Of a stretch of 64,000 nt of DNA, positions 1 to 8,037 are shown piece by piece. The stretch is from Flavobacterium jejuense (lineage in GTDB: Bacteria; Bacteroidota; Bacteroidia; Flavobacteriales; Flavobacteriaceae). Under the pieces are notes generated by a model. It saw nothing but the letters and a program-made list of their open reading frames with translations. It was not told the origin of the DNA and made no database searches. The stretch is from NCBI RefSeq assembly GCF_006491595.2, contig NZ_VEVQ02000002.1, positions 248,001 through 312,000 on the forward strand. Direction: 5' to 3'. The translations under genes were made by a program, and so were the position numbers. How positions within the stretch are numbered: position 1 is the first letter of the stretch; the number at the start of each line of letters is the position of its first letter.

Positions 1-28
1 TATGATTTAAAATATATTTTAAATCATA
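1..28. repeat. Perfect 28-bp palindrome
   Basis: Two 14-base arms with no loop, made almost only of A and T (left arm TATGATTTAAAATA). There is no T-run after it, so it is not a typical intrinsic terminator. It lies about 110 bp upstream of the first gene and could be the end of the previous unit or a dimer binding site. The window edge hides the context. Confidence 0.6.
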
Positions 29-31
29 TAA

Positions 32-61
32 TTTGGAATTTCTTGTATTGAAAACTATTTG
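32..61 (+). promoter_or_regulatory. Weak candidate promoter of the protease gene
   Basis: TTTG at 32-35 is followed 18 bases later by ACTATTTG (54-61), which matches the last part of the Bacteroidota -7 box TAnnTTTG but lacks its leading TA. It is the best match in the leader but is not strong. Confidence 0.25.
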
Positions 62-140
62 ACTTAAAATAAAATAAAAAATATGATGTAAAAACAAAAG
101 AATATCTTAAAAACAAAACAAACACTTAAACAAACAAAAA

Positions 141-2543
141 ATGAAAAAAAGAATCTACACTACAATGGTAGTAATGATTGTATTTTGCAATCTTACTATG
201 TCTCAAACTTCTTTAGGATCTAATAAAACTTTTCTAAAGAATTTAAAAAATAATTTGGCTCTCAATTCATCTAAAGGAATTGAAAATGATATTGTATTAA
301 AAGTATCAGAAAATAAAAGTTTATTGGGAAAAATAAATTTTCAAAAATCTAGTGGTTCAAGTGAATATTTAATTGGAGAAACTAAAAACAATAAAGGCTC
401 TTTTTATATTAATGTAACCACTAAATCTCTTGAAGGTCATATTATAATTAAAGAGACAAATCAAGCCTTTAAATATTATTCAGATGATAATGGAAACGCA
501 TTCGTAAAGTCTGTTGATATAAATAGTTTAATATGTGTTAACTATGAAAATGTTCCAGATAAAGAGCAATTAAAAAAAGAAAATAGAGTAGCAGAAGCTG
601 TTGAAGCACCTATTGCACAAGCACTTTTAAATTTGCAAAGTTTGCCTGGAGCTGCTGGCTGTGTTTTATTAGATTTTGACGGCTATTACATGCCTGCTGG
701 GAATTTATGGAATAATGGTAATGCAATCAATGCGGCTCCATCTGGAATGAGTGATGCAGCTGTTCAACAACATTGGGAAGTGGTGTCTGAAGATTATCGC
801 CCTTTTAACTTGAATGTAACTACTAACGAATCTGTTTTTAATTCTTATCCAAGAAATAGAAGAATGAGAGTTGTTGTAACACCAACTAATACTGCTGCAC
901 CAGGTGCTGGTGGTGTCGCTTACATTGGATCTTTTAATTGGGATAATGATGTGCCATGTTGGGTGTTTATCACTTCAGGTAAATCTGGAGGAGATGCGTC
1001 TTCTCATGAAATTGGTCATACTTTTGATTTAGGACATGATGGTCGTACTAATCCAAGTGAAGGCTATTTCTTAGGAATAAATGGTACAGCATGGGCACCA
1101 ATTATGGGTGCAGGATATTACAGACCAGTGGTACAATGGAGTAAAGGAGAGTATAATTATGCAAATAATTTACAAGATGATGTAGCAACAATAGCTGGTT
1201 CAAAATTTGGAATTGGATATAGAGGAGATGATTATAGTAATGGAACTTCTGGTGCAGCTAGTTTAAATTACAATGCAAATGGAACAATTAGTCAGAAAAA
1301 TGGAATTATATCTAGTGAAGCAGATTATGATTTTTTTACTTTTACAACAGGTGGAGGAAATGTAGTTATTAATGCAAATACAGTAAGTAGAGATGGAAAT
1401 TTGCATTTATTAATTCGATTATTTAATGCTTCGGGTACTCAAATTGGAACCTATTGGAATTCGGATCCTTTTGCTTTAAACGCTACAATGAACGTTAACC
1501 TTGCAGCAGGAAAGTATTTTATAGGTGTAGACGGAAATGGAGCTGGTGATCCAGGCTATGGTGGATATTCAGCTTATGGTTCTATAGGTAGTTATTCTAT
1601 AACAGGAACAATCCCTCCAGACAATGGTGTAGCAACAGTTTATAAAGATTGTAATTATGGAGGTTATGCTGTTAATTTAGCAGTAGGAAATTATACATTA
1701 AGTCAATTACAGGCAAAAGGAGTAGTAAACGATGATATTTCATCACTAAAAGTTAATAGTGGTTATGAAATTGTTTTATATAATAATGATAATTTTTCAG
1801 GCTCTTCAATTGTTGTTGGAGGTAATGATACTTGTTTAGTTGATAATAGTTTTAATGATATCACATCTTCTTTAAGAGTTAGAGCTACATCAAATTCAGT
1901 TTCAATATTTATACAAGCCGAAGATTATTCAGCAATGAGTGGCATTCAAACAGAATCAACAACTGATTCTGGAGGTGGTTTAAATGTAGGTTATGCAGAT
2001 ACTGGTGATTGGATGGCTTATAATAGTATCACTTTTCCAACTACAGGATCTTATCTAATTGAATATAGAGTTGCTAGTGCCGTAAGTGGAGCAGTAATTT
2101 CTTCTGATTTAAATGGAGGGTCAATTATATTAGGAAATGTTAATATACCAAATACTGGTGGTTGGCAAAATTGGCAAACAGTTTCCCAAACAGTAAATGT
2201 AAATGCTGGAACCTATAATTTTGGTATTTATATTCAAAATACAGGACTTAATTTAAATTGGATAAGAATCACTAAAGTAAACAATGCTTTAGCAAAAGAA
2301 GTTTCTTCTGAACCAAAAGAACAATTTGTAGTTTATCCTAATCCAGTTGAAAATACTTTGTTCTTTAGTACTTCTGTTGAAAATACTAAAATAACGATTG
2401 TTGACTCTCAAACAGGAATTTTTATAAATGTTCCAAAAAGTGATGGTAAAAGTGTAGATGTGTCTAGTCTTAAGCCTGGTGTTTATTCTATTCTTATGAA
2501 TAAAGAAGGGCAAATGGAACAAAGACGTTTTATAAAAAAATAA
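141..2543 (+). CDS. Secreted zinc metalloprotease with PPC, crystallin-like, CBM6 and T9SS sorting domains
   Basis: The 800-aa product begins with a signal peptide (about 1-22). The catalytic region carries HEIGHTFDLGH (H289, E290, H293, H299), a metzincin-like HExxHxxxxxH zinc site with Asp where metzincins usually have Gly. A Met (IMGAGYY) follows, as in a Met-turn. Then come a pre-peptidase C-terminal type region (about 400-490), a beta/gamma-crystallin-like domain (about 497-585, with DDISS), a CBM6-type carbohydrate-binding module (about 590-713) and a type A T9SS sorting domain (725-800, with YPNP and SSLKPGVYSI). It is therefore probably exported, released or attached by the type IX system. 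The next two genes share its C-terminal modules. I infer that it removes protein from chitin-containing material; the sequence does not show the substrate. Confidence 0.85.
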   Translation: MKKRIYTTMVVMIVFCNLTMSQTSLGSNKTFLKNLKNNLALNSSKGIENDIVLKVSENKSLLGKINFQKSSGSSEYLIGETKNNKGSFYINVTTKSLEGHIIIKETNQAFKYYSDDNGNAFVKSVDINSLICVNYENVPDKEQLKKENRVAEAVEAPIAQALLNLQSLPGAAGCVLLDFDGYYMPAGNLWNNGNAINAAPSGMSDAAVQQHWEVVSEDYRPFNLNVTTNESVFNSYPRNRRMRVVVTPTNTAAPGAGGVAYIGSFNWDNDVPCWVFITSGKSGGDASSHEIGHTFDLGHDGRTNPSEGYFLGINGTAWAPIMGAGYYRPVVQWSKGEYNYANNLQDDVATIAGSKFGIGYRGDDYSNGTSGAASLNYNANGTISQKNGIISSEADYDFFTFTTGGGNVVINANTVSRDGNLHLLIRLFNASGTQIGTYWNSDPFALNATMNVNLAAGKYFIGVDGNGAGDPGYGGYSAYGSIGSYSITGTIPPDNGVATVYKDCNYGGYAVNLAVGNYTLSQLQAKGVVNDDISSLKVNSGYEIVLYNNDNFSGSSIVVGGNDTCLVDNSFNDITSSLRVRATSNSVSIFIQAEDYSAMSGIQTESTTDSGGGLNVGYADTGDWMAYNSITFPTTGSYLIEYRVASAVSGAVISSDLNGGSIILGNVNIPNTGGWQNWQTVSQTVNVNAGTYNFGIYIQNTGLNLNWIRITKVNNALAKEVSSEPKEQFVVYPNPVENTLFFSTSVENTKITIVDSQTGIFINVPKSDGKSVDVSSLKPGVYSILMNKEGQMEQRRFIKK

Positions 2544-2546
2544 TTC

Positions 2547-2588
2547 AAAAAAGAACCTTAAAAATATTTTTTTTAAGGTTCTTTTTTT
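2547..2588 (+). terminator. Intrinsic terminator after the protease gene
   Basis: AAGAACCTTAAAAA pairs with TTTTTAAGGTTCTT and is followed by a T-run. It stands 17 bp before the chitinase gene, so read-through would be needed for co-transcription of the three secreted-enzyme genes. Confidence 0.85.
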
Positions 2589-2605
2589 ACTTAATTATCA
2601 TTATC

Positions 2606-4498
2606 ATGACAAAATTTCAACAACTATCGTATAAATTTACTTTTGTTCTATTTTTAGGAATTTTAAATTTTTCTTATGCACAAAAAAAGGTAATAGGTTA
2701 TATTCCTAATTGGATTGATTTAAATACTTTTTCAAATAGTATCCAATATAATAAACTGACACATATAAATATTGCATTTGAAAATCCAGATGCTAACGGG
2801 AATTTATCATTTCAATCAGGAAATAATGCTATTATTCAAGCAGCACATGCAAACAATGTAAAAGTATTTGTTTCTATTGGAGGAGGAGCCATCTCTGAGG
2901 GAGGAGCAATAAGAGATAATTTCTTCAATCAAATAAGTGCTGGAAACAGAGCTTCATTCGTACAAAAACTAAAAAATTACGTTATAGCACATAATTTTGA
3001 TGGTCTAGATGTAGATTTAGAAGGACCAGCAATAAATGGTGACTATGGGAGTTTTATAACAGATTTAGCAGCAAGTTTGCATGCAAATAACAAACAAATT
3101 ACTGCAGCTTTGTCACAAGGTTATGGTGGTGCCAATGTACCTTCTTATACTTTTTCTTCTTTTGATTGGATTAATATTATGGCTTATGATGCAACTGGTC
3201 CTTGGAATCCAAGTAGTCCTGGGCAACATTCACCATATAGTTTAGCAGTTCAACAATTCAATTATTGGACAGGAAGAGGTTTGCCAGCTAGTAAAGCTAT
3301 TATTGGATTACCTTTCTATGGTTATGGTTTTGGAAGTTCAGCTAATCAAGGTATTTCCTATGCTGATATTGTTGCTACTTATCCAGGTTCTGAAAATGTG
3401 GATCAAGTTGCCAATACAATCTATTATAACGGAATTCCTACAATCAAGCAAAAAACAACTTTCGCTATTCAAAATGCTGGAGGAGTCATGATTTGGCAGT
3501 TAGCTCAGGATGCAGTGGGACCGAAATCTTTATTATCTGCTATTAATGATGTAATAAATGGTACGCAGCCTCCACAAAATGGTGTTGCAACTGTATACAA
3601 ACATTGTAATTATGATGGTTATGCTGTTAATTTATCTATAGGTAACTATACATGGAGTCAATTGCAAGCTAAAGGTGTATTAGATAACGATATCTCTTCT
3701 TTAAAAGTGCAAAGTGGTTATGAAATGGTTCTTTATGCAAATGATAATTTCACAGGAACATCAATAATTATAAACGCAAACAATGCTTGTCTAGTTGCTA
3801 ATTCTTTTAATGATGTAGCCACTTCTGTAAGAGTTAGAGCTATCACAAATTCTTCCTCTATACTAATACAAGCAGAAAACTATTCTAATATGAATGGTAT
3901 TCAAACGGAACCAACAACTGATTCTGGAGGTGGTTTAAATGTAGGTTATGCAGATACTGGTGATTGGATGGCTTATAATAGTATCACTTTTCCAACTACA
4001 GGATCTTATTTAATTGAATATAGAGTTGCTAGTGCTGTAAGTGGAGCAGTAATTTCTTCTGATTTAAATGGAGGGTCAATTATATTAGGAAATGTTAATA
4101 TACCAAATACTGGAGCTTGGCAAAATTGGCAAACCATTTCACAAACAGTAAATGTAAACACAGGTACTTACAACTTTGGTATTTATATTCAAAATAGTGG
4201 TGTTAACTTAAATTGGATTAGAATCACTAAAGTAAGTAATGCATTTTTTAAACAAGTTGTTAGTGAAGAAAAAGAAAGTATTCTTGTCTATCCAAATCCG
4301 GTAGAAAATAGTTTAAACTTTTCTATGGCTTTAAAATCTGTAAAAACTCAAATTATTGATTTTCAAAGAGGTATTTATTTAGAATTACCTATTGTAAACG
4401 ACAAAACACTTGATGTATCAACTCTTACACCAGGAATTTATGCAGTTGTTTTTGAAATTGATGGAAAGACCATTACCAAAAAATTCGTAAAAAAATAG
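2606..4498 (+). CDS. Secreted GH18 chitinase with crystallin-like, CBM6 and T9SS domains
   Basis: The 630-aa product has a signal peptide (1-25, ending SYAQ) and a GH18 barrel (about 27-318). The family signature DGLDVDLE is at D132-E139, with E139 as the predicted acid/base. Residues 327-410 form a beta/gamma-crystallin-like domain with NDISS, 420-545 a CBM6-type module, and 553-630 a T9SS type A sorting domain (VYPNP). GH18 enzymes hydrolyse beta-1,4 GlcNAc linkages using the substrate N-acetyl group. A 202-bp part of the CBM6 coding sequence is nearly identical to that of the preceding protease gene. No promoter of its own is evident, and the upstream gap holds a terminator. Confidence 0.9.
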   Translation: MTKFQQLSYKFTFVLFLGILNFSYAQKKVIGYIPNWIDLNTFSNSIQYNKLTHINIAFENPDANGNLSFQSGNNAIIQAAHANNVKVFVSIGGGAISEGGAIRDNFFNQISAGNRASFVQKLKNYVIAHNFDGLDVDLEGPAINGDYGSFITDLAASLHANNKQITAALSQGYGGANVPSYTFSSFDWINIMAYDATGPWNPSSPGQHSPYSLAVQQFNYWTGRGLPASKAIIGLPFYGYGFGSSANQGISYADIVATYPGSENVDQVANTIYYNGIPTIKQKTTFAIQNAGGVMIWQLAQDAVGPKSLLSAINDVINGTQPPQNGVATVYKHCNYDGYAVNLSIGNYTWSQLQAKGVLDNDISSLKVQSGYEMVLYANDNFTGTSIIINANNACLVANSFNDVATSVRVRAITNSSSILIQAENYSNMNGIQTEPTTDSGGGLNVGYADTGDWMAYNSITFPTTGSYLIEYRVASAVSGAVISSDLNGGSIILGNVNIPNTGAWQNWQTISQTVNVNTGTYNFGIYIQNSGVNLNWIRITKVSNAFFKQVVSEEKESILVYPNPVENSLNFSMALKSVKTQIIDFQRGIYLELPIVNDKTLDVSTLTPGIYAVVFEIDGKTITKKFVKK

Positions 4499-4520
4499 AC
4501 AGATAATCAAATCTAAAAAC

Positions 4521-5936
4521 ATGAAAACAAAAAATATAAACATATTCTACACTGTTACTTTGTTATTTTTTATTAATACAGCTTTTTGTCAAAATTGGCA
4601 ATTAGTATGGCAAGATGAATTTACTAATGGAATTGGTTCAGATTGGGTTTTTGAAACAGGAAATAACGGTTGGGGAAATAATGAATTGCAATATTATAGA
4701 AGAGAAAATGCAACGGTTGAAAATGGAAATTTAGTTATTACTGCCAAAAGGGAATCATTTGGAGGGTCCAACTACACTTCGGCAAGAATGAAAACTCAAG
4801 GTAAAAAATCTTGGAAATATGGAAAAATTGAAGCTAGAATTGCAATGCCTTCATTTCAAGGAATATGGCCTGCTTTTTGGATGTTAGGAAATAGTATTAG
4901 TGATCCTAATGTGGGTTGGCCAAAATGTGGAGAAATTGACATAATGGAACATGTCAATACTGGAAATCAAACATTTGGAACCATACATTGGGATAATAAT
5001 GGCTATGTGTCTTATGGAGGAAATACTAGTGTAAACAATATTACAAATTATCATACTTACACTATCGAATGGGATGCAAATCTGATTAAATGGTTTATTG
5101 ATGGTGTAAAATTTCATGAAGTTAGTATTGCCAACAATGTAAATAGTACAAATGAATTCCATCAAAATTATTTCATACTATTAAATTTGGCAGTTGGAGG
5201 AAATTGGCCTGGATTCAATATTGATAATAATGGTTTTCCAACAAAAATGCTAGTGGACTATGTAAGAGTTTACCAAAAAACTACTAGTGTTTCTTCTGTA
5301 TTCATTCAAGCAGAAAATTACTCTGCTATGAATGGTGTACAAACAGAACCAACAACTGATTCTGGAGGTGGCTTAAATGTAGGCTATGCTGATACGGGTG
5401 ATTGGATGGCTTATAATAACATTAATTTTCCTATTTCTGGTGCTTATTTAATTGAGTATAGAGTGGCAAGTGCAGTTAATGGAGCAAAAATATCTGCAGA
5501 TTTGAATGCAGGGAGTATTCAACTAGGTTCTTTAAATCTTCTAAATACTGGTGGTTGGCAAAATTGGCAAACCATATCACACACTGTAAATATAAATGCA
5601 GGTACCTATAATTTTGGAATTTATATACAAAATAGTGGTGTGAATCTAAATTGGATAAGAATCACAAAAGTTAATAATAGTGTAGCAAGAAGCTCTGTTT
5701 TAGAGAATGATGAAGACCTAGTTGTATATCCAAATCCAGTAGAAAATATACTTAATTTTAGTATTGATATAACTAATTCAAAAATTACTGTAATCGCTAC
5801 TGAGACAGGTAGAATTGTTGATTTACCTAAGCAAGTTGGTGAAAGTTTAGACGTATCCAATCTAAAACCAGGTATTTATTCCATTTTAATTGAAAAAGAG
5901 GGTAAAAGTGAAGAAGTGAAATTTGTAAAAAAATAA
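4521..5936 (+). CDS. Secreted GH16 beta-glucanase (laminarinase type) with CBM6 and T9SS domain
   Basis: The 471-aa product has a signal peptide (1-24, ending AFCQ). The GH16 domain (about 25-252) contains the active-site strand GEIDIMEHV, with E138 as nucleophile, D140, and E143 as acid/base. A Met in the ExDxxE motif is typical of the laminarinase branch, so beta-1,3-glucan is the likely substrate. A CBM6-type module (about 260-385) and a T9SS type A sorting domain (about 400-471) follow. It starts 22 bp after the chitinase stop with no terminator between them, so the two are probably co-transcribed. Chitinase plus beta-1,3-glucanase would suit attack on fungal walls; this is inference. Confidence 0.88.
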   Translation: MKTKNINIFYTVTLLFFINTAFCQNWQLVWQDEFTNGIGSDWVFETGNNGWGNNELQYYRRENATVENGNLVITAKRESFGGSNYTSARMKTQGKKSWKYGKIEARIAMPSFQGIWPAFWMLGNSISDPNVGWPKCGEIDIMEHVNTGNQTFGTIHWDNNGYVSYGGNTSVNNITNYHTYTIEWDANLIKWFIDGVKFHEVSIANNVNSTNEFHQNYFILLNLAVGGNWPGFNIDNNGFPTKMLVDYVRVYQKTTSVSSVFIQAENYSAMNGVQTEPTTDSGGGLNVGYADTGDWMAYNNINFPISGAYLIEYRVASAVNGAKISADLNAGSIQLGSLNLLNTGGWQNWQTISHTVNINAGTYNFGIYIQNSGVNLNWIRITKVNNSVARSSVLENDEDLVVYPNPVENILNFSIDITNSKITVIATETGRIVDLPKQVGESLDVSNLKPGIYSILIEKEGKSEEVKFVKK

Positions 5937-5960
5937 GTAGGAATAAATTATTTGTAAGAA

Positions 5961-5990
5961 AAACAGCATCAATATTGGTGCTGTTTTTTT
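5961..5990 (+). terminator. Intrinsic terminator after the GH16 gene
   Basis: AACAGCATCA pairs with TGGTGCTGTT around a short loop and runs into seven T. It closes the secreted-enzyme unit just before the convergent LytTR gene. Confidence 0.88.
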
Positions 5991-6010
5991 ATAAAGATTC
6001 ATTAGTTGTT

Positions 6011-6709
6011 TCAATTATTTAAAATTTTATTTTTAACATCTTTTCCATAATTTCTACCAATAGGTAATTTGTGTGTAAGAATTTGAATTCGGTTGCCTTC
6101 AATAGATTTTATTTTATCAATTGCTATAGTAAAGGACTTATGAATTCTAATAAATTTATCAATGGGTAATTCTTCCGTTAAAGAGGTAAGTGATTTAAGT
6201 GTAATGTAAGATTTATCAGTAGTCACTACTTTAATGTATTCTTTCATACTTTCTATAAATAAAATATCATCAATCAATATTTTAATCATCTTTTTATCTG
6301 ATTTAATAAAAATATGATGATCTGTTTTTAAATTTTCTGGTTTAATATTATTTTTCAAATCAAATTCGGCAGTGATTTTATTAATAGATTTTATAAACCT
6401 AGGAAGAGGAATAGGTTTAACAAGATAATCTAATACATCTAAATCATAACTTTCTGCTGCAAACTCTCTAAAAGCAGTAGTGATTATTACTTTAGTGTCG
6501 ATTAATTTGATTAATTCAAACCCATTCATCATTGGCATATTTATATCTAGAAAAACAACATCTACAGTATTATTCTTTATAAAATCTAATGCTTCTATTG
6601 AATTGTAAAATACACCAATAACTTCAAAGTCAGGAAAATTAACTAAATAATTTTGCAGTACTTTTACTGCAAGGGGCTCGTCATCTACTAAAACACATTT
6701 AATCTTCAT
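6011..6709 (-). CDS. LytTR-family response regulator
   Basis: The 232-aa product has an N-terminal receiver domain (1-120) with the acidic pocket D9/D10, phosphoacceptor D55 in VFLDINMP, the switch Thr in TTAF and K in LVKP. The C-terminal LytTR DNA-binding domain covers about 135-230, with the typical FIRIHKSFTI segment. It overlaps the sensor kinase gene by 11 bases, which indicates translational coupling. It is encoded divergently from susC and is the obvious candidate to read the paired direct repeats upstream of susC and chiA. LytTR proteins typically bind two short direct repeats about two helical turns apart. The regulatory link is inferred from position and site geometry. Confidence 0.9.
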   Translation of the reverse strand: MKIKCVLVDDEPLAVKVLQNYLVNFPDFEVIGVFYNSIEALDFIKNNTVDVVFLDINMPMMNGFELIKLIDTKVIITTAFREFAAESYDLDVLDYLVKPIPLPRFIKSINKITAEFDLKNNIKPENLKTDHHIFIKSDKKMIKILIDDILFIESMKEYIKVVTTDKSYITLKSLTSLTEELPIDKFIRIHKSFTIAIDKIKSIEGNRIQILTHKLPIGRNYGKDVKNKILNN

Positions 6710-7739
6710 AAATTGGAATTTTCAAGATAATTATAAAATAATCAAATTTTATATTTTGTTTTAAAATAAAGTTGTCTTTAAAAAGCAATTTTAGTCTACT
6801 TATAGTGTTTTGTAAACCTATTCCTTTATTTGATTTGGGCTTTTGTGAAGATACAAAATTATTTATTATTTCAAAATTTAACATAGAGTTATCCTCTATA
6901 TTAATATTGATTTTTATTCTTAAGTTTTTGTTATTTATTCCTCCATGTTTAAAAGCATTTTCAATGAATGAAATAAATAATAAAGGAGGAATTTTTACAG
7001 AATCAACATTAGAATTTATATTAAATTTTACATCAATATTTTCAAAGCGAAGTTTTTCAATTTCAATATAGTTTTGAATATAATCTATTTCTTTAATTAA
7101 GGATACAAATTTTGTTTCTTTAATATCATATAATACATATTCCATTAATTTTGAGAGTTTTAAAATAACTATTGGTACTTTTTCAGATGAAGCTAATGAT
7201 AAAGAATATAAATTGTTTAGAGTGTTGAAAAAAAAATGAGGTTGAATTTGAGTCTTTAAATATTTTAATTTAATTTTATACTGACTTTCCGTTAAGGCTC
7301 TATTTCTTTCTCTTTCTTTTAGCCAAGTAAGAGTGAAATAAACTGATGATGCCATAGAAATAACATACAATTCTCCTATACAAACTGCAACAATATGGTT
7401 AATGTCAAAAGGTTTGTACTCTCTATTCGCTTCTGGCCATATGTTTTCAGAGATTAAAAAATAAGTAAGACTCGTTTTTAATAAATAAATAACAAAGAGA
7501 CTTAGTAAAAGAGCAATTCCATACTTTAAATACTTTGATTTTAAAACATATTTAGGAACTAAAAAAAATAAGTTAAAATAAACTACAGGAATATGTAAAG
7601 CAAATTCAATAATATTAGATTTAAAAGAATACTCATAATCATTAAAATAAGCACCCCAGCGAAATGTATTTAAGATAAAATACATCCCCCAAAAATAAAA
7701 ATGGTATCTAATTTTTATTTCAAAATTTATCTTTTTCAC
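6699..7739 (-). CDS. LytS/YehU-type sensor histidine kinase
   Basis: The 346-aa product has about four transmembrane segments in its first 150 residues, a short charged linker, then a His_kinase domain with the phosphoacceptor motif QIQPHFFFNTLN and an ATPase domain with the N box FIENAFKHG and the G box KGIGLQN. There is no recognisable extracellular sensor domain, so the signal is probably sensed within or near the membrane. It lies upstream of, and overlaps, the LytTR regulator gene. By position I infer control of the chitin locus. Confidence 0.88.
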   Translation of the reverse strand: MKKINFEIKIRYHFYFWGMYFILNTFRWGAYFNDYEYSFKSNIIEFALHIPVVYFNLFFLVPKYVLKSKYLKYGIALLLSLFVIYLLKTSLTYFLISENIWPEANREYKPFDINHIVAVCIGELYVISMASSVYFTLTWLKERERNRALTESQYKIKLKYLKTQIQPHFFFNTLNNLYSLSLASSEKVPIVILKLSKLMEYVLYDIKETKFVSLIKEIDYIQNYIEIEKLRFENIDVKFNINSNVDSVKIPPLLFISFIENAFKHGGINNKNLRIKININIEDNSMLNFEIINNFVSSQKPKSNKGIGLQNTISRLKLLFKDNFILKQNIKFDYFIIILKIPIYED

Positions 7740-7936
7740 ATTATTCTTTATTATTGAATTGATAAAACATATATTTAAATTATTTTACAATTTTAGTTAA
7801 ATTATTATATAAAAAATTATTTTTTGTAAAAATAATTAAATATTTAATTATTATGATAACAGTTATTTTTGATAGCAATTAAAATGGTATCACTTTTTTA
7901 ATGGATTAAAAAAACATTTTGTTGACTGAATTTTGT

Positions 7937-7968
7937 CGTTTGTTGAATGTAATGTACCGTTTGTTTAA
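7937..7968 (+). promoter_or_regulatory. Paired direct repeat upstream of susC, candidate LytTR operator
   Basis: CGTTTGTTGAA (7937-7947) and CGTTTGTTTAA (7958-7968) match at 10 of 11 positions and are exactly 21 bp apart, two helical turns. A T-rich stretch and a -7-like TAAATTTA (7997-8004) follow, then the start codon at 8038. A related pair lies upstream of chiA. Confidence 0.6.
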
Positions 7969-8037
7969 TATATTTTTTTTTGAAATTGTATAAGAATAAA
8001 TTTACAGTATTAACTAACAAACAAACTTATTATTTTA

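Noticed and set aside
6772..7071. 99-codon + strand ORF inside the kinase gene
   Set aside because: It is antisense to the ATPase domain of the histidine kinase, whose motifs are unambiguous.
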